Below, piece after piece: positions 56,827-64,000 of a stretch of DNA of 64,000 nt. Location of the stretch: positions 30,831 through 94,830 of the forward strand of contig JADFUC010001964.1 of assembly GCA_019722365.1 (NCBI GenBank), written 5' to 3'. Under the pieces are notes generated by a model that searched no databases, was not told the DNA's origin, and was given only the letters and a program-made list of their open reading frames with translations. The position numbers and the translations under genes were made by a program. The first letter of the stretch is position 1. Every line of letters starts with the position of its first letter. Source of the DNA: Lithospermum erythrorhizon (lineage: Eukaryota; Streptophyta; Magnoliopsida; Boraginales; Boraginaceae).

Positions 56827-59400
56827 TGTAATAACCCATCACGGGTTTAAAAATAAAAAATAAAAATAAAAAATTATTTTTCGATTCGTGGTGAGACCGG
56901 GGATAGTATAATTTTGATAGATGATACAATTATTTATTAAAATTTTAGCGAATTTCATTTATAATTTATTAGTGTTTTATTGGAAAGATTTTATCTTTGA
57001 AATCGGGTTCGTGGAGATTTAAGTGCGATCGCGGAGAAATTAACCGAAGCAGGCAGGACTCGTTTTCTTTTATAAATATCTTCTGAAACATCACTCCAGC
57101 GTCATCAGGCTCTTCACCATTTTCATCTTGTTCCATTCTAGTAGAATCACTTCCTTTGCCCCCATGAACATTTTTTCCATTTTCTCTTCAATTGTCAGCT
57201 CAAACTCAAAAACCGTTTGTAGAATATTGTTCTCTTAAATGCATTCTCTTTGAGTTAGGTAAAAAATTTCAAGTCTTTGAGATATTTCTTGGGTTTGAGA
57301 TAGTTGACTTTTAGTTGAATTTTACATAGTGAATTTTATGATAAATCATAGTTGGTTAGGTTCATGACGTATATATGTGATAGATTAAGTGATTTAGAGA
57401 TCGTTTGAGGGCGTTATGGTCGAGTTGACTTTTGAGTTTCGATTGACTTTTTATGTGGATAATTTTTATAAAACTTTAAATGTGTGGAGGATTTTGTTAG
57501 GACAGCAATATAGTTGTTATGATGTTAAATTGGTGATTTAAAAATTTATTAAAAGTGTTATGTTGAAAAATTAGAAATTTCAAGTTGAGTTATAATTGAT
57601 ATTTCGAACATAGATTGTTAATTATGGACTGATGATTAATTAGAATGACTTATAAGTTGATTTGTAGTGAGAAAATTGATAAGATGGAATTTAAGCGAGG
57701 GGATCGATTAGGTTGTGTCGATGGGATTATAATTCGATAGTTTATAGTCAAGTTATGCATTTGAAATAGTTCCCTGAGTGGTTATGTATCCTCTAGAAGC
57801 AGGGTATAGTAATAGGTTTGATCATACTTCTGGGTATTTTGTTAGCGTTGATCGTGGAAAAGGCGGTTACCTTGATTGTCTTTAGCGAAGGTTTCGGTGG
57901 CTAAGCCAGGAGGTGAGTACTTATCTCGCGGGTGTTACTAAATGCTTACTTGATTATGTGAGAATGATATACGTATCATTGTGTTATGATTATGAGAATG
58001 ATATACATGGTGTTGTGTTATGTGACTATGTTTACGTGGCGTTGAGATTCTTTGGAGGTAAATGGCTTGAACTCCCACTTATATTCCCAGATTATGTAGC
58101 CTTATCGGCCTTATTATTATAATGGTTGTCGGCACTTTTGATATGTTGTGGCCTTGTCGGCGATTGTGATTGATTCTGATTATTGGGATGTTTTAATTTG
58201 TGTAATACTCTTTGGGAGTAGAGTAGTTGTTTGGGTTATGCATGAGTTTGAGCCTTGGCAGAGTATCGGGGGTGACCATATATTTAGGATTACTAGGGAT
58301 TAGGTGACTACCGCCCTTGCGGAGATATGTGGCCCCAGTATTTTTATCTTCACAGTATAAGCGTCGCAGTTTGGCCTTATACTTCGGTATAAAGAAGCGG
58401 TATGACTCTTTAACCCTTTGTTGTGTGCGTTGATTATTACATACTACGGTATAGCGTGCGGTTTGGCCTTATACTTCGGTATGAGGCGGTATGAGTCTTT
58501 TGATCACTTTCTTGTGCATTAGCCGATGTGGCCATACTCTGGGTATAGCGTCTTGGTTTAGCCTTATACTTGATATAAAATTGGTGTTTATTAGCGGTTG
58601 ATCCATTCCTGTAATTAGGCGGATTGAGTATATCTTGGCATTAGAGGTTGGTATACATGTGGAGATGTGAGAGACTAGAAGGTGATGACTAGATTATTAG
58701 TCGATGTTAGTCTACGTGATTTCATTGGGTGATTGTGTGCTTATTGAGACATACATTATATCTTAACATGTTATACTGAGACACTTCTTGAAACCTTGTG
58801 TATGACTGATTAGATAGTCACTGGATATATGTATATTATTAAATATTTGATTATTAAATTACGACTATCTCGTTCGGTATGGTAAGTTCGCACTGTGTTA
58901 AAGTTCGCTAAGGCTTGTGACTTACGCCCCGCACCGCTATGGGTGGCATTTTCATTTATTACCCGGCGGGTTGGCCAGTGCTAGTTGAGCCAAGAGGCAT
59001 TGGAGTTTGTTCAGGAAGTGGCTAGGTGAGCATCGGGTGGTGAGGATCACCATGATCTCGTTTGATGTGTTGTCGACCAGTTTTCATTGTTGTATTTCCT
59101 TTTGAAATCTTAACCTTGTCGGTGAATCATTTGTATTAAGGGATACGCTCACATATCATCTGTTGTAGCCTTAGGCTACTTTATTTTGGGATATGTTGTG
59201 TATTATATTTATGGGTTGAGTCGTTTCGATATTAGGCGATGGATTATAAATTTTTAAAACTTGTTTGATTTGGAAACTTAATTGTGATCACATTTTTTGG
59301 ATGAAAGCAGATTGTATTTTTAAGCGAGTCGTCCATCGGTTTGGTGACTGCAGTTCGGACAATGACTCTACTTTCGAGGCGGCCGACTGGGGCGGTCGTT
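56827..59400 (+). mobile_element. Inner solo LTR (hairpin-array family)
   Basis: It starts TGTAATAACCCATCACGGG and ends GGCGGCCGACTGGGGCGGTCG near 59400. It is the reverse-orientation counterpart of 9702-12279 and 18726-21354. GGCCTTGTCGGC units are at 58090-58160 and the hairpin array at 58374-58580. There is no internal region. Confidence 0.7.
58374..58580 (+). repeat. Hairpin array with C(TTCG)G and C(TACG)G loops
   Basis: Units are CCTTATAC-TTCG-GTATAAAG near 58376, CATAC-TACG-GTATAG near 58440, CCTTATAC-TTCG-GTATGAGG near 58468, CATAC-TCTGG-GTATAG near 58532 and CTTATACTTGATATAAA near 58563. Transcribed in LTR sense, TTCG and TACG loops closed by C-G are UNCG tetraloops. Confidence 0.85.
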
Positions 59401-60600
59401 CGTTGTAGGCCTTTGTGATTGATTGGCACTTTGTCGGTATTTACGTACTTCTATGAATGCGGCGGTGTTTATGATTGGTATGATTGGGAGGCGTTTTATC
59501 TATTGCATTACTATTATTGGGTGAGTAGGGGTTGTTGTGAGTGATGGCTAAAGTTATATGTATCTTTGAGGTGAGCTTGAGTATTAGGAGATGATAATAG
59601 AATTGGGATGGTTATGGGCTCTATAAGAGCATTGTTTTATGACTTTATACTTGATTAGAAGCGTTGTTTATCGGACTTTATACTTGATTATAAAGCGTTG
59701 TTTATCGACTTGCTCTTGATGGGCGTTGTTTATCGGTTTTATACTTGATTATAGGCGTTGTTTATGAAACATAGGTATAAATTTCTCCATTTTATACTTC
59801 GGTATAAGGCGTTGGTTATCAACTTTATACTTCGGTATAAAATTTGTTATCGACTTTATACTTGAACAGGCTGGTTATCAACGTTATACTTTGGTATAAG
59901 GCGTTGTAGATTGTGAGGTTGAGCTTATGGGCATCGAGGGGATTAAGTCGGATGGTATCTAGTTGATAGTGATCGATGGCCCAAATTATAGCTTTGTGGG
60001 GTCTCTGTGGCCCCAGCCAATTAAATGTGGTTCATCGGTGTTGTATTCGGAAAGTCATTAAGTAAGATTTAATTAATATTAAGTAACATATAAAATATCA
60101 CTCTTGGGGTATATAGTCTTTAAATAGGTGAGAGATTTAAATTATTCTTATTTAATGCGATAAGGTAGGTTAATACATTGGCATTTATTTTTCACTCAAC
60201 TTTTAGATGACTCCTTTATTTTATGGGCGAGGCGTTTATACTAGGTTGTATAGCAGGATGATCGAGATCGTTGGCAGTGTTCTGCGTACCCTTGAGATAG
60301 GCGATGGTGGCTTGAAGACCTCAGCGGTCATAGTTTATCTTCTTGAAGTTTTACGTTTGTAGAAATAAAATTGTGTTGTCTCGATGTTGTAAAATAAGTT
60401 GTTTGATATTGTATATATTATACTCTTGGTGGTTGTATTGTCGGTTAGTTCACCCGATGGACGAGTTGTATTGTTTATCTATGATGTTAAATAAAGTCGT
60501 TTTTAATCGTTATCCATCGTTGGTGACTCTGATTATACAGGTTGTTGACGGTCCCCCAACACCAGGGAACTTTCGCTTTTAGGCGGGTCGTCCCCGGTGT
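59401..60600 (+). mobile_element. Outer gypsy-type LTR, second part
   Basis: It continues the LTR begun at 55116 after the nested LTR, with a hairpin array (59640-59902) and an end region near GGCGGGTCGTCCCCGGTG at 60585-60602. The exact LTR end is unclear; it may extend toward the primer-like site at 60763. Confidence 0.55.
59640..59902 (+). repeat. Hairpin array, period about 33 bp
   Basis: About eight units of ACTTTATACTT(CGG/GAT)TATAA followed by GGCGTTG(G/T)TTATC. Perfect units include TTTATAC-TTCG-GTATAA near 59791 and TTTATAC-TTCG-GTATAAA near 59824. Others have CTTTATA-CTTGAT-TATAAAG near 59677. Confidence 0.85.
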
Positions 60601-62711
60601 GGTGATTGACAAATCCCTAAGGGACAATAGAGTATTAACAAGTGTGTTAGAGATATACATATGTTTTCTATGAATCCTTGAGGATAGTGCGGAAATGAGC
60701 TCGTCTGTGGTTGTATAATGTGAGACTTGGTAGTTTTGAGGTGTATTGTGACTTGAGAATAATTGGTATCATGAGAGGAAGACAGAGGTTGTTGACCCAT
60801 AACTCTAGAGGATACTGAGAAATTCACACTTATGATTCTGGTTGATGGATTCGGAGACATGCTTAACAAGGATGATAATTGAATTATTAGGAGTAGATCT
60901 ACAAGTTTCCCTGTAAGGGTTGAATCATGATGTAAAGCGTGGTACAAATTTTGTAATGGGCGATCATAAGATTACGTAGATTTTATATTAATGGTCATGA
61001 GGGACGTGAGTCGAGATGTTAAGCGTCGTCTACGTAGTTTGTTAGTGATGACGAGGTCGGGCGTCAATTGGGAAATACAACGATTAGATTCAAAGGAATT
61101 CGGGAGGAATAGGTGAGAATGTTATGTGTTGATCTCGTATAAAAGATCTTATGGGAAATTAGTGGCTTATTGGCCTTGAGGATATAAGACGTATTGAGTG
61201 TAAGGCTGAGTTTGCAGTGATAATTTAACTAAGGAAAGTTGCTCACGGTAATAATAACTTCCAAGCCGATTAGGATGGCACCACCGGGCTAATGAAGAAA
61301 TGTTGAATTACAATATTGTTGAAATGAGGCAGGGAGAAAGGAAAAATGACTACGATGGTGATAAAGAACTCGAGGAAGAATGGAACTTGATATGACTGCA
61401 ACTAAATAACGATATGTTAAATTAATGAAGGAATGGCATTGGGTGAATACTATAATCTGGCTAAGTGAGCGAGATGAGGATTAAGCAAAAATCTTATACG
61501 GAGAAGGAGGTCTAAAGGAAGGTAGGAAGTCGTGGCCCAATGTCTAACTATTTTGGGTAGAAGCGTTAACAATACTTATTTGAGTATGAAAGTTAGAATG
61601 AAATGTAATGTGAAGAGGAATATGGTAGATTGAAATTTTCGGAGATTAGACTAGAAAGCGAGACCTTTGGGTGAATTATGCGAAAGGGGATATTGATAGC
61701 TATTGGGTAGTAATAAGTTGTTACGATAAAGAGATTTATCAGCCGGTGGTGTGACGATCGGTTAACATTGTAACAGATGATATATATAGGCATGTTGTTT
61801 GAATTGTCCTGTGGGAGTCGGATGTTAATAAATCGTAATAAGGCTGGAAATATATGATGTTAATAGTAAGCATAGGTTATATAGGCTACGGTGAGGTGAG
61901 AGATAATGACAGCTTTATGGTTAATATGTTATGGTATGACATGATGTTGATATAAATAAAATGGCAGTGCGAGGAAAAACACGATATTGACTATCGATGA
62001 TGAAATCATGATGAGTATGAGAATGGTAAATGAGCGTATATGAGTATATGGTGATAATGTATTGATGAGTAGCGATGTGATGCTATATGCATACAGGTAG
62101 ACTAATATGTGCGGGTTTGTTAAAAGGTAGATATGTATTTATCTTATGAAATTAATTTTAAAAGTGTGTGTGGGGTATTAAGGAATGATGGGGGCATTGG
62201 TGATGTGTTACACATTAGTTGTATCTTTGAAACCTTGGGTGTATTCTTGTATCACGGATGCCAAGATAGCGATAATAAACAATTTGATAGTGGGGTTTGA
62301 TAAGAGGTACTTGCACATTATTGATTAGTCAATAACGGCATTGATATGATGACACAATTATGGCCGGATCTGGTGTCGCCGGTGATATATGGATGATAAC
62401 ATGATAAAATATGAGTTGATGGTTGTTGGTGTAATATGAGATATGAGGGCGTATGTCGTGATTGGGGCGTAGGGCGTCGATGATTATGACATGCTTAGAT
62501 TACCACAATATCCGGTGGCGGTGAAGTAATGTCGGTATGTTGCGAATGTATTCACAGTGTCTTAGCGATCTGAAAGTCGGTATTATGTTGGGAGAATGTG
62601 AATGGGTGACAAGATGTTATGATATTCGGTAATAAGAATATTGAAGTTGGGGCGATAAGAAAAAATTGGGTCTTGTGCGAGACGAAATTTTATAAAAGAT
62701 TCTGAGTAGAA
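60601..62711 (+). mobile_element. C-poor internal region of a plus-strand LTR element
   Basis: It contains TTGGTATCATGAGAGG at 60763-60778, an imperfect iMet primer site, then about 1.9 kb without recognisable coding domains. The plus strand is purine- and T-rich and low in C. It runs into an LTR start at 62712. The LTR at 55116 shares that start, so both may belong to one element. Confidence 0.5.

Positions 62712-64000
<1,289 letters not shown>

Overview
The window looks like nuclear DNA of a flowering plant, probably a eudicot. It is AT-rich and repeat-dominated. It holds one clear plant-specific gene (a class I LOB-domain transcription factor, 1838-2401), a CACTA (En/Spm) DNA transposon with plant-type GT-AG introns, Ty1/copia and chromodomain Ty3/gypsy retrotransposons with initiator-Met tRNA primer sites, and a Stowaway-like element. 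There are no bacterial operons, rRNA, tRNA or CRISPR arrays. I could not identify the genus.

Layout. 1-1760 is AT-rich upstream DNA with short repeats. 1773-2401 is the LOB gene with its TATA box and an unusual leader. 3271-26926 is one CACTA transposon of about 23.7 kb, bounded by CACTACTA ends and a TGA target duplication. It carries an accessory gene (4504-6390), a broken TNP2-type transposase (17668-18720 and 23941-25640) and GCGTCGGT-type subterminal repeats. Three later LTR insertions inflate it: a copia element (7462-17497, itself hit by a gypsy-type LTR at 9702-12279) and two abutting gypsy-type LTRs (18726-21354 and 21355-23940).

26930-43288 holds a MITE-like element, two solo LTRs, an orphan copia gag and a second copia element of the same family on the minus strand (39826-43288). 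43289-51135 is a minus-strand chromovirus with readable PR, RT, RNase H, integrase and chromodomain remnants. Its long LTR (48440-50741) also adjoins the 3' end of a second chromovirus. 51136-63036 is plus-strand gypsy-type LTR material: LTRs nested in LTRs around C-poor internal regions without recognisable proteins. 63037-64000 is a pure poly-T run, almost certainly an assembly artefact.

Only the LOB gene is an intact host gene. All transposon reading frames are fragmented by stops and single-base shifts, but domain order is preserved, so the elements can be named. Some of the shifts are probably uncorrected long-read errors. The most unusual signal is a set of hairpin arrays in one LTR family. 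Their conserved stem (CTTATAC/GTATAAG) often closes a UUCG or UACG loop in the sense strand, the class of extra-stable C(UNCG)G RNA tetraloops. Related LTR families carry a different minisatellite or hairpin cluster in the LTR interior.
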